Positions 8,342 through 17,063 of a stretch of 64,000 bases of DNA are shown here, one piece after another. A model generated the notes under the pieces. That model ran no database searches and had not been told where the DNA came from. It worked only from the letters and a program-made list of their open reading frames with translations. A program made the position numbers and the translations under genes. How positions within the stretch are numbered: the stretch's first letter is position 1; every line of letters begins with the position of its first letter. Origin of the DNA: an uncultured Clostridia bacterium (GTDB taxonomy: Bacteria > Bacillota > Clostridia > Christensenellales > Aristaeellaceae); NCBI GenBank assembly GCA_934667105.1, contig CAKULG010000008.1, positions 55,648 to 119,647 of the forward strand. Direction: 5' to 3'.

Positions 8342-9517
8342 TCAGCCGCCGAACAGACTGCGGAAGAAGGAGCCCATACCGCCCGCAGCATGCGCGCTGG
8401 CGGCTGTGTCAATAATGAGATCCAGCAGGCCCAGCGCGCTGGAATAAGCGGGGCTGGACAGCTTCACCGCCTTCCGCGGCAGTTCGCGCACGGGCTTTTC
8501 CAGCTTCGCAGCCAGGAAATCGCGACCGCCCCGGTTAATGGCCAGGCCGCCGCCCGTCAGATAGATGGGCGACCAATTGCTCAGCTTCACGCCCGATTCC
8601 TTAATGGCATCCCGCACCGCCTCGCATATTTCCTCCGCCCGGGGCTCCAGCACCTTTTCCACTTCCTCGCGGGAAAAGGTTTTGCTTTCGCCGTCTTTAT
8701 TCACGCCCTCGAAGGAGGCCTGTCCCGCAGAGAGGCCGTAAACGTAGGCGCGCTTGATCTGCTCCGCCGCGGGGAGGGTGATTTCCAGCCCGTAGGCCAA
8801 ATCGGCGGCGATATGGCCGCCGCCCATGGGCAGCACCTTCAGGAACGTCAGCGCGTCGCCCTCCACGGCCATAACCTCGGTGGTCAGGTATCCCATATCC
8901 ACCAGGATGGCGGTGCGGTCGCGCTCCTCGTCGGGCACGAACAGCATGGCCTGGCCCGTAGGCGTAGAGAAGCAGCCGTTCACCGTGATGCCCAGGCTGC
9001 GGAAGCGCTCGGTAATATCCTCCAGGAAGAATTGATCGGCAATCACGAAGGATACCATGGCCCGCAGTTCATAGCCGTGCATGCCCATCGGCTCCAGCGT
9101 TTTTTTGCCGTCGTCCACAATAAACCATGCCGGGCTGCGATGAATCACGCTGCCCCGCACCTCGCCCAGTTCGTTGGTGGCGCGGTTGAATAATTCGTTA
9201 ATATCGCGTTCCGTCACCCGGGGATCCGCGCCCTGCAATTCCACCTTCACTTCCACCGTGCGCACGCTGGAAAAATCTCCCGGCACGCCCACGTTCACCT
9301 CGCGGATGCGGGCGTGGGATTGCTCCTCCGCCTCGCGCACCGCTGCGGCGATGGCGTCGTTCAGCAAATCGGGGGCGTTCCACTGGCCCTCCAGGAATCC
9401 GTCGTAGGTGGCGATGCCCGCGCCGATAATATCGCAGCGCTGCCGCCCGCTCGTTTCAGCGACCAGCGCCACAATCTTGCTCGTGCCAAAATCCATCGCG
9501 GCAACCGTGGTTTTCAT
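8342..9517 (-). CDS. ftsA: Cell division protein FtsA
   Basis: The 391-residue product is an actin-like ATPase (AMDFGTSKIVAL phosphate-1 motif at the N-terminus, ILVDMGYLTTEVM phosphate-2, and a LTGGGLAI adenosine motif near 325) with an SHS2 insert, and it ends in a short amphipathic tail (GSFFRSLFGG) that fits the FtsA membrane-targeting helix. FtsA tethers FtsZ filaments to the membrane. It is somewhat short for FtsA (usually 400-440). It lies directly before ftsZ and about 185 bases after ftsQ, with its own promoter in that gap. Confidence 0.93.
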   Translation of the reverse strand: MKTTVAAMDFGTSKIVALVAETSGRQRCDIIGAGIATYDGFLEGQWNAPDLLNDAIAAAVREAEEQSHARIREVNVGVPGDFSSVRTVEVKVELQGADPRVTERDINELFNRATNELGEVRGSVIHRSPAWFIVDDGKKTLEPMGMHGYELRAMVSFVIADQFFLEDITERFRSLGITVNGCFSTPTGQAMLFVPDEERDRTAILVDMGYLTTEVMAVEGDALTFLKVLPMGGGHIAADLAYGLEITLPAAEQIKRAYVYGLSAGQASFEGVNKDGESKTFSREEVEKVLEPRAEEICEAVRDAIKESGVKLSNWSPIYLTGGGLAINRGGRDFLAAKLEKPVRELPRKAVKLSSPAYSSALGLLDLIIDTAASAHAAGGMGSFFRSLFGG

Positions 9518-9607
9518 CCGTCCATCATCCCCTGTTCATCGGCCCATCGTGCGTTCGCACGCATAGCCAGAAAAGCCGAATGCCCAATTCCTAGATTCGG
9601 TCACTTT

Positions 9608-9636
9608 ATTGTAACTGTTTTGTGATAATTTGGCAA
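9608..9636 (-). promoter_or_regulatory. Promoter for ftsA-ftsZ
   Basis: TTGCCA (9636-9631) and TACAAT (9613-9608) on the minus strand are spaced 17 bases, about 90 bases upstream of ftsA. This allows ftsAZ to be expressed independently of the upstream dcw genes. A GGGC/GCCC inverted pair followed by TTTTT lies between ftsQ and this promoter and may end the upstream transcript, but its loop is long. Confidence 0.65.
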
Positions 9637-9703
9637 GTGAAAAACGGGCAAAAGCGGGAATTTTCTCAAATATTTTTTGCGTTTTTCCCATTTTCCGGCC
9701 CGT

Positions 9704-10504
9704 TCACAGCTCCGCCGGGGTGTATGTGGCCACCGCGGGCACGGCGGCCTCGATAACCCCCCCGTATTTTCCCATTTCCCGCAGCTTGGCGATCACGGCG
9801 CGCACCGTGCCGATCTTGGCCCGCAGCTCCTGCGCGTCGCCCAGATGGGCGGTGTAGCCTTCCCGCGTAACCAAATATAGGCTGTCCGGGTCGGACAGAT
9901 TCAATTCAGATATCTGTTCCAGCACGCCCTGCAATTCGCATTCCTGCACCAGCGCCCGGTAGGCGGCGAGCTGCGTTTCCAGGCTGGGCACCAGCGTTTT
10001 GCCGACGCGCACCTCCCGGGCCAGAAAGCCTGTCACCACCATCAGCGAATCCTCCACGCCCTGCTTGCCGCTGCGTTCCAGCACCATGCCCGCATCGTCC
10101 AGCAGATAGGTCACGCCCATCACCTGCACGTTGGCGCAGGCCGTGCGCTCCCGCACATAGAGGGTAAGGCCGTTGGGAAAATGCTTTTCCATGCCCTCAT
10201 ACACCAGATAGCGGTTCTGCTCCAAATTATCGCGGATTTTTGCCTCCTCCACGGCGAAATAGTTCACGCCCTGATCCAGCCCTGCGGCGGCCACAATTTC
10301 CGCCCAGCCGAAGCGCTCGTTGCCCACCACCGCCACGTTCCGTATGCGCAGCACGCCCTCGTTGAGAATCACCGCCACGGCGATAATCAGCGCCAGCGTC
10401 CAAAGCAGCGTTTTCACCCCGGGCTTTAAGCGTCGGCGCGGGGTGGGGGCGGGCGTTTCTTCCGCGTCCCAGGGAGAGAAATCAGGGGGTAAGGATTGCG
10501 ACAT
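9704..10504 (-). CDS. ftsQ: Cell division protein FtsQ/DivIB
   Basis: A bitopic membrane protein of 266 residues: a short cytoplasmic region ending in basic residues (TPRRRLKPG), one membrane segment (VKTLLWTLALIIAVAVIL), then a POTRA-type domain (IRNVAVVGNERF, FPNGLTLYVRER) and the FtsQ domain. It scaffolds FtsL/FtsB at the division site. The frame also offers a GTG at 10567 that overlaps the murA stop, but the ATG at 10504 has a GGAGG nine bases upstream and is preferred. It follows murA, the usual dcw order. Confidence 0.9.
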   Translation of the reverse strand: MSQSLPPDFSPWDAEETPAPTPRRRLKPGVKTLLWTLALIIAVAVILNEGVLRIRNVAVVGNERFGWAEIVAAAGLDQGVNYFAVEEAKIRDNLEQNRYLVYEGMEKHFPNGLTLYVRERTACANVQVMGVTYLLDDAGMVLERSGKQGVEDSLMVVTGFLAREVRVGKTLVPSLETQLAAYRALVQECELQGVLEQISELNLSDPDSLYLVTREGYTAHLGDAQELRAKIGTVRAVIAKLREMGKYGGVIEAAVPAVATYTPAEL

Positions 10505-10563
10505 GGCATTTTGCCTCCGTAATGCGTAATTTCGGCGTTTTCTTGTTTTCTTCCGCGCGCTCG

Positions 10564-11820
10564 TCACAGCGAAATCCGCTGGATTTTCGCGCCCAGGCCG
10601 CTCAGCAGCGTTTCCAGATGCGCGTAGCCGCGATCAATCAATTCCACGTTTTCCACAGTGGTTTCGCCCCGGGCCGCCAGCCCGGCCAGCGTCAGGGCTG
10701 CGCCGCCCCGCAGATCCCGGGCCGTTACATGCATGCCGTGCAGGCTTTCCACCCCCTGCACCACCGCCGTGCGCCCGCTGACGCGGATATCCGCCCCCAT
10801 GCGGCGCAAATCGGCCACATGGGCAAAGCGGCTTTCGAACACGTTTTCCACAATCACCGACACCCCCTCTGCCAGGCAGCTGGCCGCCAGCATCTGGGCC
10901 TGCATATCGGTGGGGAAGCCGGGGTGCGGCTGGGTTTGCAATTGGGAAAAGGCGATCAACCGCGCGGGGGCCTTCAGATGAACTCTCTCCCCTTTTTCCC
11001 GGATCTGGCAGCCCATCTCCCGCAGCTTGGCGTGCACCGGAATCAGATCGCCGGGGTGGACGTGAGTCAATTCGATTTCGCCGCCCGTCATGGCCGCGGC
11101 GCAGAGCAGCGTGCCCGCCACAATGCGATCGGGGATGGGAGCGTAGCGCGCGCCGTGCAGTTTTTCCACGCCCTCAATTTCAATCACCTGGGTGCCCGCG
11201 CCCTGAACGCGGCCGCCCATGCAATTGATGAAGCCCTGCAAATCCTCGATTTCCGGCTCCCGGGCGGCGTTGTGAATGGTGGTCACGCCGGGCAGCAGCG
11301 CCGCCGCCATCATCACATTTTCCGTAGCGCCCACGCTGGGATAATCCAGGTATACGTCCGCAGGGCGCATCTCCCGGCCGTCGCAATACAGCATGCCGTC
11401 CGCGTCCACAATGCGCACGCCCAGGGCGCGCAGACCCTTTAAATGCAGATCGATGGGCCGCAGGCCGATTTCGCAGCCCCCGGGGTAGGCCACCGTTGCC
11501 CGGCGCAGCCTGCCCAGAATGGGGCCCAGCAGGAAAATGGAGGAACGAATGCGCTTGGAAAGCGCGTCGGGCATTTCCCAATGGTGCAGCCGGTCGTTAT
11601 GTATGGTCAGCTCCCGGCCCTGCCAGGCGCATTCGCAGCCCAACAGACGCAGCATATCCGTCATGGCGCATACATCCCGAAGCTCGGGACAGCCCAGCAG
11701 CGTCACCGGCCCCTCGGGCAGCAGCGAAGCCGCCAGAATGGGCAGCACCGCGTTTTTTGCTGCGTCCACCCGTGCCCTTCCCTCTATTTTTTCGCCGCCC
11801 AGGATGCGGAATCCTTCCAT
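10564..11820 (-). CDS. murA: UDP-N-acetylglucosamine 1-carboxyvinyltransferase (MurA)
   Basis: The 418-residue enzyme transfers enolpyruvate from PEP to UDP-GlcNAc, the first committed step of peptidoglycan synthesis and the target of fosfomycin. The active-site cysteine is present (PGGCEIG, Cys116), so fosfomycin sensitivity is expected at this residue; the KN pair (K22, N23) is kept. Length is normal. The ATG at 11820 follows AGGAGGG. Downstream it abuts ftsQ; upstream a 64-base gap separates it from ftsW. In many dcw clusters murG, murC or murB lie in this interval, but none is present here. Confidence 0.96.
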   Translation of the reverse strand: MEGFRILGGEKIEGRARVDAAKNAVLPILAASLLPEGPVTLLGCPELRDVCAMTDMLRLLGCECAWQGRELTIHNDRLHHWEMPDALSKRIRSSIFLLGPILGRLRRATVAYPGGCEIGLRPIDLHLKGLRALGVRIVDADGMLYCDGREMRPADVYLDYPSVGATENVMMAAALLPGVTTIHNAAREPEIEDLQGFINCMGGRVQGAGTQVIEIEGVEKLHGARYAPIPDRIVAGTLLCAAAMTGGEIELTHVHPGDLIPVHAKLREMGCQIREKGERVHLKAPARLIAFSQLQTQPHPGFPTDMQAQMLAASCLAEGVSVIVENVFESRFAHVADLRRMGADIRVSGRTAVVQGVESLHGMHVTARDLRGGAALTLAGLAARGETTVENVELIDRGYAHLETLLSGLGAKIQRISL

Positions 11821-11884
11821 CCTGCCTCACCCTCCTTTTTCTTCCAGGCTATGCGGCCCGGAAAAAAGGGTGCGGAAGGGAGGA

Positions 11885-13018
11885 CTAATAAAGGTTCGCC
11901 CGGCAGGAACGGCTGATATTCAGCACGATGCCAACCGCCGCCATGGTGATGGAAAGAGAGGTGCCCCCCGCGCTGAAAAAGGGCAGCGGCAGGCCCGTCG
12001 TTGGCAGCACGCCCACCACCACGCCCATGTTGATGAACGCCTGCACCGAGATCATCCCCGTGATGCCCGCCGCCAGCAGGCAGCCGAATTTATCATCGCA
12101 GGTCATGGCGATGCGCATGCCCGCCAGCAAAAAGGCGATAAACAGCAGGATGACCACCAGGCACCCCGCCAGGCCGAAATCCTCCCCCACGATGGCGAAA
12201 ATGAAATCGCTTTCCGGGTAAGGCAGATAGGCGTATTTCTGCCTCCCCTGGCCCAAGCCCATGCCGAACAGCCCGCCCGAGCCAAAGGCGATCAGCGATT
12301 GGGACAACTGATACCCTTCGTCGCTCATCTTGGCAAAGGGGTTCATAAAGGAAAGCAGGCGCTCCCGGCGGTATTCCTCGCTCCAGGCGTAATACGCCCC
12401 GAGCGCCAGGCCCCCCGCCCCAAGCGCCAGCATATGCTTCCATTTTGCCCCCGCCAGCATCACCATCAGCATGCTGACGATAATAATCGTTCCGGCGGTG
12501 GAAAGGTTGGGCTGCTGCAGGATCAGCAGAAACATCACCCCGGGCACCGCCAGCACGGGCAGAATGCCCTTCCAGAATTTTTCGATGCGCCGCCCCCGGG
12601 CGGTCAGCGCCATGGCCATGAAAAGCACGGCGGCATACTTGGCAAATTCCCCCGGCTGAAAGGATACGCCGCCCAGGGACAGCCACCGCCGGGAGCCGTT
12701 GATGTACACCCCGATTCCGGGAATGGCCACCAGCGCCAGCAGCGCCAGGCTCAGCGCCACACCGATCATCACCACCCGCCTTTTGCCCCAGAATTGATAG
12801 GGCATGCGGGTGGTGAAGCACATGGCGGCGGCTCCTACCGCCGCGCCGAACAGCTGCTTTTTTACCTCGGACAGAGGATCGCCCGAATCCACAGCCTTAT
12901 AATAAGTGGCGCTGAACAGCGTCAAGAACCCTGTCAGCATCAGCACGATCATAATCGCCAGCAGCGTTTTATCCACCGGCCTGAGTTTTTTCTTTTGCGT
13001 GGGCACCGATTGCAGCAC
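11885..13018 (-). CDS. ftsW: SEDS-family peptidoglycan glycosyltransferase FtsW
   Basis: The 377-residue product has about ten membrane segments and SEDS hallmarks: NGSRRWLSLGGVSFQPGEFAK, QPNLSTA, SDFIFAIVGEDFG, and the C-terminal LPTTGLPLPFFSAGGTS. FtsW polymerises lipid II together with its cognate class B PBP, here the PASTA-containing PBP at 17038. Its position between murD and murA favours FtsW over RodA or SpoVE, although SpoVE-type cannot be excluded. The start is a GTG at 13018 with a weak site; a second in-frame GTG four codons later is possible. Confidence 0.93.
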   Translation of the reverse strand: MLQSVPTQKKKLRPVDKTLLAIMIVLMLTGFLTLFSATYYKAVDSGDPLSEVKKQLFGAAVGAAAMCFTTRMPYQFWGKRRVVMIGVALSLALLALVAIPGIGVYINGSRRWLSLGGVSFQPGEFAKYAAVLFMAMALTARGRRIEKFWKGILPVLAVPGVMFLLILQQPNLSTAGTIIIVSMLMVMLAGAKWKHMLALGAGGLALGAYYAWSEEYRRERLLSFMNPFAKMSDEGYQLSQSLIAFGSGGLFGMGLGQGRQKYAYLPYPESDFIFAIVGEDFGLAGCLVVILLFIAFLLAGMRIAMTCDDKFGCLLAAGITGMISVQAFINMGVVVGVLPTTGLPLPFFSAGGTSLSITMAAVGIVLNISRSCRANLY

Positions 13019-13077
13019 GAAGCAGCCCGCCTTTCAGCCTTCCGAATGCTTTGCTTTCGTGCGCAAGAGGTTTTCCC

Positions 13078-14505
13078 TTATTGCAAATCGCTGACGATTT
13101 GCTTGAATATCCGTCCCCGCTGCTCGTAATCCTCGAACATATCGAAGGAAGCGCAGGCGGGAGAAAACAGCACGTTGCCCCCCTCCGCCATCAGGCGGCG
13201 GCAATCCTTAACTGCCTGCTCCAGCGTATCCGCCCGGAAAACGGCGGCGTAGCCCGCCTGACGCAGGGCCGCCTCGATCTGATCCGCCGTGGCGCCGATA
13301 AGCACGCAGGCGCGAATCAGCGGCGTGCGCTGAATTTCCTCCGCCAGGGCCGTAAAGGAAACGTGCTTGTCATATCCGCCCAGGATGATGGCCGTGGGCA
13401 GGCGCATGGATTGCACCGCCTTGATGGTGGAATCCACGTTGGTGCCCTTGCTGTCGTTGATATAGCGCACGCCCTCCAGCTCCCGCACGAATTCGATGCG
13501 GTGCTCCACCCCGGCGAAGGTGCGCAGGGCGTGGCGAATCACCGGCGCAGGCACGCCCCGGGAATAGGCCACCGCCGTGGCGGCCAGGGCGTTTTCCAGG
13601 TTGTGCGGCCCGGGGATTTTCACATCCTCGGCGGCGCAGATATTCTTTTCCTCGCCGTTTAAGCGCATCACGATCTGGCCGTCCCGCACGAAGGCCCCCT
13701 GCTCCACCGCGTGCAGCCGGGAGAAAAACAGCACCCGGGCCTTCAGTCCCTCCGCCATGGCGCGGCAGGCCGCGTCCTCATAATTCAGCACGGCGTAATT
13801 GCTTTCGTCCTGCGCGTCGAAGATGTGACGCTTGAGGGCCGTATATTTTTCCATGGTGCCGTGGCGGTTCAAATGATCCTCCGTCACATTGAGCACCGCC
13901 GCCGTGAGGGGATGGAAAGCGCTGGTGGTTTCCAGCTGGAAGGAGGACACCTCCGCCACCACCACGTCCTCCGGCCGGCTTTCCATGGCGGCGGCGGAAA
14001 GGGGATAGCCGATATTCCCCGCCACATAGCATACCTTGCCCGCTTCCTTAAAAATCGCGCCCAGAAGCGATACGGTGGTGGTTTTTCCGTTGGTGCCCGT
14101 CACGGCCACCAGGTTGCCCCGCAAAACGCGGGAAGCCATTTCCAATTCGCCTAGCACGGGCATGCCCTTTTCCTGGGCCGCCCGCACCAGCGGCGCGTCC
14201 TGGGGAACGCCGGGGCTGATAACCAGCATATCCTGGTTTTCCAGAAGCCGGGACCCTTCCTCCCCCATGCGGAAGACGATGGGCAGCGCCCGCAGCGCGT
14301 CCAGCTTATCGCCGAATTCCTCGGCTTGCTTGCGGTCGTTGACGGTCACCTGCGCGCCCTCCCGGCACAGCAGCTGGGCCGCGGCGATTCCGCTGCGCGC
14401 CATGCCCATAACCAGCACGCGCTTGTCCTTAAAGGGGCTGCCGGCGGCCCCTTCTTCCGCCGTCCGGCGCTTGCCATGATACCCGTAAAACAGATTTTCC
14501 CGCAT
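13078..14505 (-). CDS. murD: UDP-N-acetylmuramoylalanine-D-glutamate ligase (MurD)
   Basis: The 475-residue ligase adds D-glutamate to UDP-MurNAc-L-alanine. It shows the N-terminal Rossmann domain (VLVMGMARSGIAAA), the ATP loop GTNGKTTT at 137-144, the central NVTEDHLNRHG segment and the C-terminal NDSKGTN and GGYDKH motifs of Mur ligases of the MurD type. The first 25 residues are an extra leader beyond the usual start, but the ATG at 14505 has a good AGGGAGGG site. It lies between mraY and ftsW in standard dcw order. Confidence 0.96.
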   Translation of the reverse strand: MRENLFYGYHGKRRTAEEGAAGSPFKDKRVLVMGMARSGIAAAQLLCREGAQVTVNDRKQAEEFGDKLDALRALPIVFRMGEEGSRLLENQDMLVISPGVPQDAPLVRAAQEKGMPVLGELEMASRVLRGNLVAVTGTNGKTTTVSLLGAIFKEAGKVCYVAGNIGYPLSAAAMESRPEDVVVAEVSSFQLETTSAFHPLTAAVLNVTEDHLNRHGTMEKYTALKRHIFDAQDESNYAVLNYEDAACRAMAEGLKARVLFFSRLHAVEQGAFVRDGQIVMRLNGEEKNICAAEDVKIPGPHNLENALAATAVAYSRGVPAPVIRHALRTFAGVEHRIEFVRELEGVRYINDSKGTNVDSTIKAVQSMRLPTAIILGGYDKHVSFTALAEEIQRTPLIRACVLIGATADQIEAALRQAGYAAVFRADTLEQAVKDCRRLMAEGGNVLFSPACASFDMFEDYEQRGRIFKQIVSDLQ

Positions 14506-14537
14506 GCTGTATCCCTCCCTGCGTTTGCTTTTTTGGC

Positions 14538-15581
14538 TTAATAAAGCGGAGCCAGCGAGCCGATGGCCAGCAGCGAAAGCGCCAGCGTCACCAGCGTGTA
14601 CATCAGCACAATTTGATTTTCCTTCATGCCCGACAGTTCAAAATGATGGTGAATGGGGGTCATTTTGAAAATACGGCGGCCCTGGCCGTATTTTTTCTTG
14701 GTGTATTTAAAATACGTCGTTTGCAGCATCACAGAGACCGAGCTCATGATGCAGGTGAAGCAGATGGGGATCAGCAGAAATTCGCATTTGAGCAGCATCC
14801 CCACGCCCACCATGGCGCCGCCGATAAACATGCTGCCCGTATCCCCCATGAAGATCTTGGCGGGATGCCGGTTGAACCGCAGAAAGCCGATGCAGGCCCC
14901 GGCCAGCGCACAGCAAAGCACGGCAATCAGGCGATATTCAAAGGCTCCCTCGGGCGTAGGCAGCGCGGCGGCCAGGAAAGCCGCGATCAACGAAAAGGCG
15001 ATCATGCCCACCGTGGTCACCGAGGAAAGAATGCCGTCCACCCCATCCTGCAAATTGGCGCTGTTGGTCATGAACATCACCAGCACCGTCATCAGCGGGA
15101 TATAGAAAACGCCCAAATCCCAGGTTTTCGCCGTGAAGGGCAAAATCACGTCGCTGCCCACGAAGAAATAGCAGTACAGCGAAAACAGCAGGCCCACCAG
15201 CAATTGCCCAACCAGCTTCTGCTTGGGCTTCAGGCCCTCGTGGTTTTTCTTCACATCCTTGATGTAATCATCCGTGAAGCCCACGGCCATGCTGCCCAGG
15301 CACACGAACAGAAGCGGCCAAAGCAGATGATTGCGCAGCACGCCCATCTGCTCCCGCGCCATCATCAAAACGCCCACCGCCACGGCGGAGATCACTGTAA
15401 AGCCGCCGATGAGAATGCCGCCCATATTGGGCGTGCCCTGCTTGGCCAAATGCGCCTTGGGCCCCAGATCGTAAATGGTCTGGCCGAACTTCAGCTTCTT
15501 TAAATAGGGCAGAAATTTGGGCATGAACAGCAGCATCAGCCCCAAGGCCAGCACAGCCGCGATTTCGCAGTACAACAGCAT
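14538..15581 (-). CDS. mraY: Phospho-N-acetylmuramoyl-pentapeptide transferase (MraY)
   Basis: The 347-residue, ten-segment membrane enzyme makes lipid I from UDP-MurNAc-pentapeptide and undecaprenyl phosphate. Family motifs are present: GTPNMGGIL, the DDYIKDVKKNHEGL catalytic aspartates, NLQDGVDG, FMGDTGSMFIGG and TPIHHHFE. Length is normal. It follows murE by 27 bases; the murF gene usually placed between them is missing here. The ATG at 15581 has an AGGGAG site. Confidence 0.96.
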   Translation of the reverse strand: MLLYCEIAAVLALGLMLLFMPKFLPYLKKLKFGQTIYDLGPKAHLAKQGTPNMGGILIGGFTVISAVAVGVLMMAREQMGVLRNHLLWPLLFVCLGSMAVGFTDDYIKDVKKNHEGLKPKQKLVGQLLVGLLFSLYCYFFVGSDVILPFTAKTWDLGVFYIPLMTVLVMFMTNSANLQDGVDGILSSVTTVGMIAFSLIAAFLAAALPTPEGAFEYRLIAVLCCALAGACIGFLRFNRHPAKIFMGDTGSMFIGGAMVGVGMLLKCEFLLIPICFTCIMSSVSVMLQTTYFKYTKKKYGQGRRIFKMTPIHHHFELSGMKENQIVLMYTLVTLALSLLAIGSLAPLY

Positions 15582-15608
15582 GGTATTCTTCTCCCTTGCG
15601 CGTATTTC

Positions 15609-17063
15609 TTATTGCCGCATTTCCGCCAGCAATTCCCGGACGACCACCTTTTCATCAAAGGGGCGCTTGACCCCCATGATTTCCTGATACGTTTCGTGGC
15701 CCTTGCCCGCCAGCACCACCACATCCCCCTCCCGGGCGATTTCCAGAGCGCGGCGGATGGCCTCCCGGCGGTTTTCCACCACCTCGTATTTGCCCTCCGT
15801 TTTCTTTATGCCCTCCTCCACTGCCCGGAGAATTTCGTAAGGATCCTCCGTGCGGGGGTTATCGCTGGTGAGGATGGTGTAATCCGCCAGGCGGCCGCTG
15901 ATTTCGCCCATCATGGGGCGCTTGCCGTGATCCCGGTCGCCCCCGCAGCCAAACAACGAAATCACCCGTCCCCGGGCGAATTCCCGCACCGTGGTCAGAA
16001 TGTTTTCCAGCGCGTCGGGGGAATGGGAATAATCCAGAATCACCTTGTAGGGCGTGCGGGTATCCAGCATTTCCGCCCGGCCCGGCACGGATTTCACCTT
16101 TTCCAGCGCCCGGGTAATGCACTCGGGGCGCACCCCCATAATCAGGCCCATGGCCGCCGCCGCCAGAGCGTTATACACATTGAACATCCCGGTGAGCTTT
16201 AAATGCACAGGCAGTTCCCACAAATTGCAGAATTTCATCAGAAAGCTCACGCCATTTTCCGTGATCTCAATATCCCGGGCGTACAGATCTGCCGCGTTGC
16301 AAATGCCGAAGGTGCTGTGGGGCACGGCGATATCCGCAAGAATTTGGCGGGAGGTTTCATCGTCCGCGTTAATGGCCGCGTTGCGCACCCATTTAGGGGT
16401 GAAAAAGGATTTTTTGCATTGGAAGTATTTTTCCATCGTGCCGAACAGATCCAGATGATCCTGGGACAGATTGGTGTAGCAGCCCGCCTCAAAGGCCACC
16501 CCCTCCAGCCGCCCCATGGCGATGGCGTGGGCGGATACCTCCATGCTCACCGCCGTCACCCCCGCGTCCCGCATCTGGCGCAGGGTGCGGAAGAAATCAA
16601 TGGGCTCGGGGGTGGTGAATTCGCTTTTCAGATATTCGCTGCCGATCATGTTGCCCGTGGTGCCGATCAGGCCCGTTTTATAGCCCGCTTCCTCCATGAT
16701 GGCCTTGAGCAGATAGCTGGTGGTGGTTTTGCCCTTGGTGCCCGTGATGCCCAGCAGTTTAAGTTCCCGCTCGGGATGGCCAAAGAAGGCCGCCGCCATG
16801 GGCGACATAGCCTGGCGCACGTTTTTCACCAGCAGCTGCGGCACGTCCAGGGGCAGAAAATGCGTCACCACCAGGGCGACCGCGCCGTTTTCCAGGGCTT
16901 GGGCCGCAAAATCATGCGCGTCAAACCGCGCGCCGGGAATGCAGAAAAACAGCCCGTTGGTCATTTTTCTGCGGCTGTCCATTGACAGCGCCTCAATTTC
17001 GCAATCTCCCCGCAGCTCCAGCAGTTCCTCGCCCGCTTCATGGGCTAATTTTGATAGCAGCAT
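15609..17063 (-). CDS. murE: UDP-MurNAc-tripeptide synthetase (MurE), meso-DAP type
   Basis: The 484-residue ligase adds the third stem-peptide residue. It has the ATP loop GTKGKTTT at 108-115, the TTPEPIDFF uridine/substrate region, and the DNPRTEDP motif near 405. DNPR is the established signature of meso-diaminopimelate specificity, so A1gamma-type peptidoglycan is inferred. Two start codons lie close together: the ATG at 17069 has its ribosome binding site too near, whereas the ATG at 17063 has GGGGAG seven bases upstream and is chosen. Either start lies inside the 3' end of the PBP gene, so translation is probably coupled. Confidence 0.96.
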   Translation of the reverse strand: MLLSKLAHEAGEELLELRGDCEIEALSMDSRRKMTNGLFFCIPGARFDAHDFAAQALENGAVALVVTHFLPLDVPQLLVKNVRQAMSPMAAAFFGHPERELKLLGITGTKGKTTTSYLLKAIMEEAGYKTGLIGTTGNMIGSEYLKSEFTTPEPIDFFRTLRQMRDAGVTAVSMEVSAHAIAMGRLEGVAFEAGCYTNLSQDHLDLFGTMEKYFQCKKSFFTPKWVRNAAINADDETSRQILADIAVPHSTFGICNAADLYARDIEITENGVSFLMKFCNLWELPVHLKLTGMFNVYNALAAAAMGLIMGVRPECITRALEKVKSVPGRAEMLDTRTPYKVILDYSHSPDALENILTTVREFARGRVISLFGCGGDRDHGKRPMMGEISGRLADYTILTSDNPRTEDPYEILRAVEEGIKKTEGKYEVVENRREAIRRALEIAREGDVVVLAGKGHETYQEIMGVKRPFDEKVVVRELLAEMRQ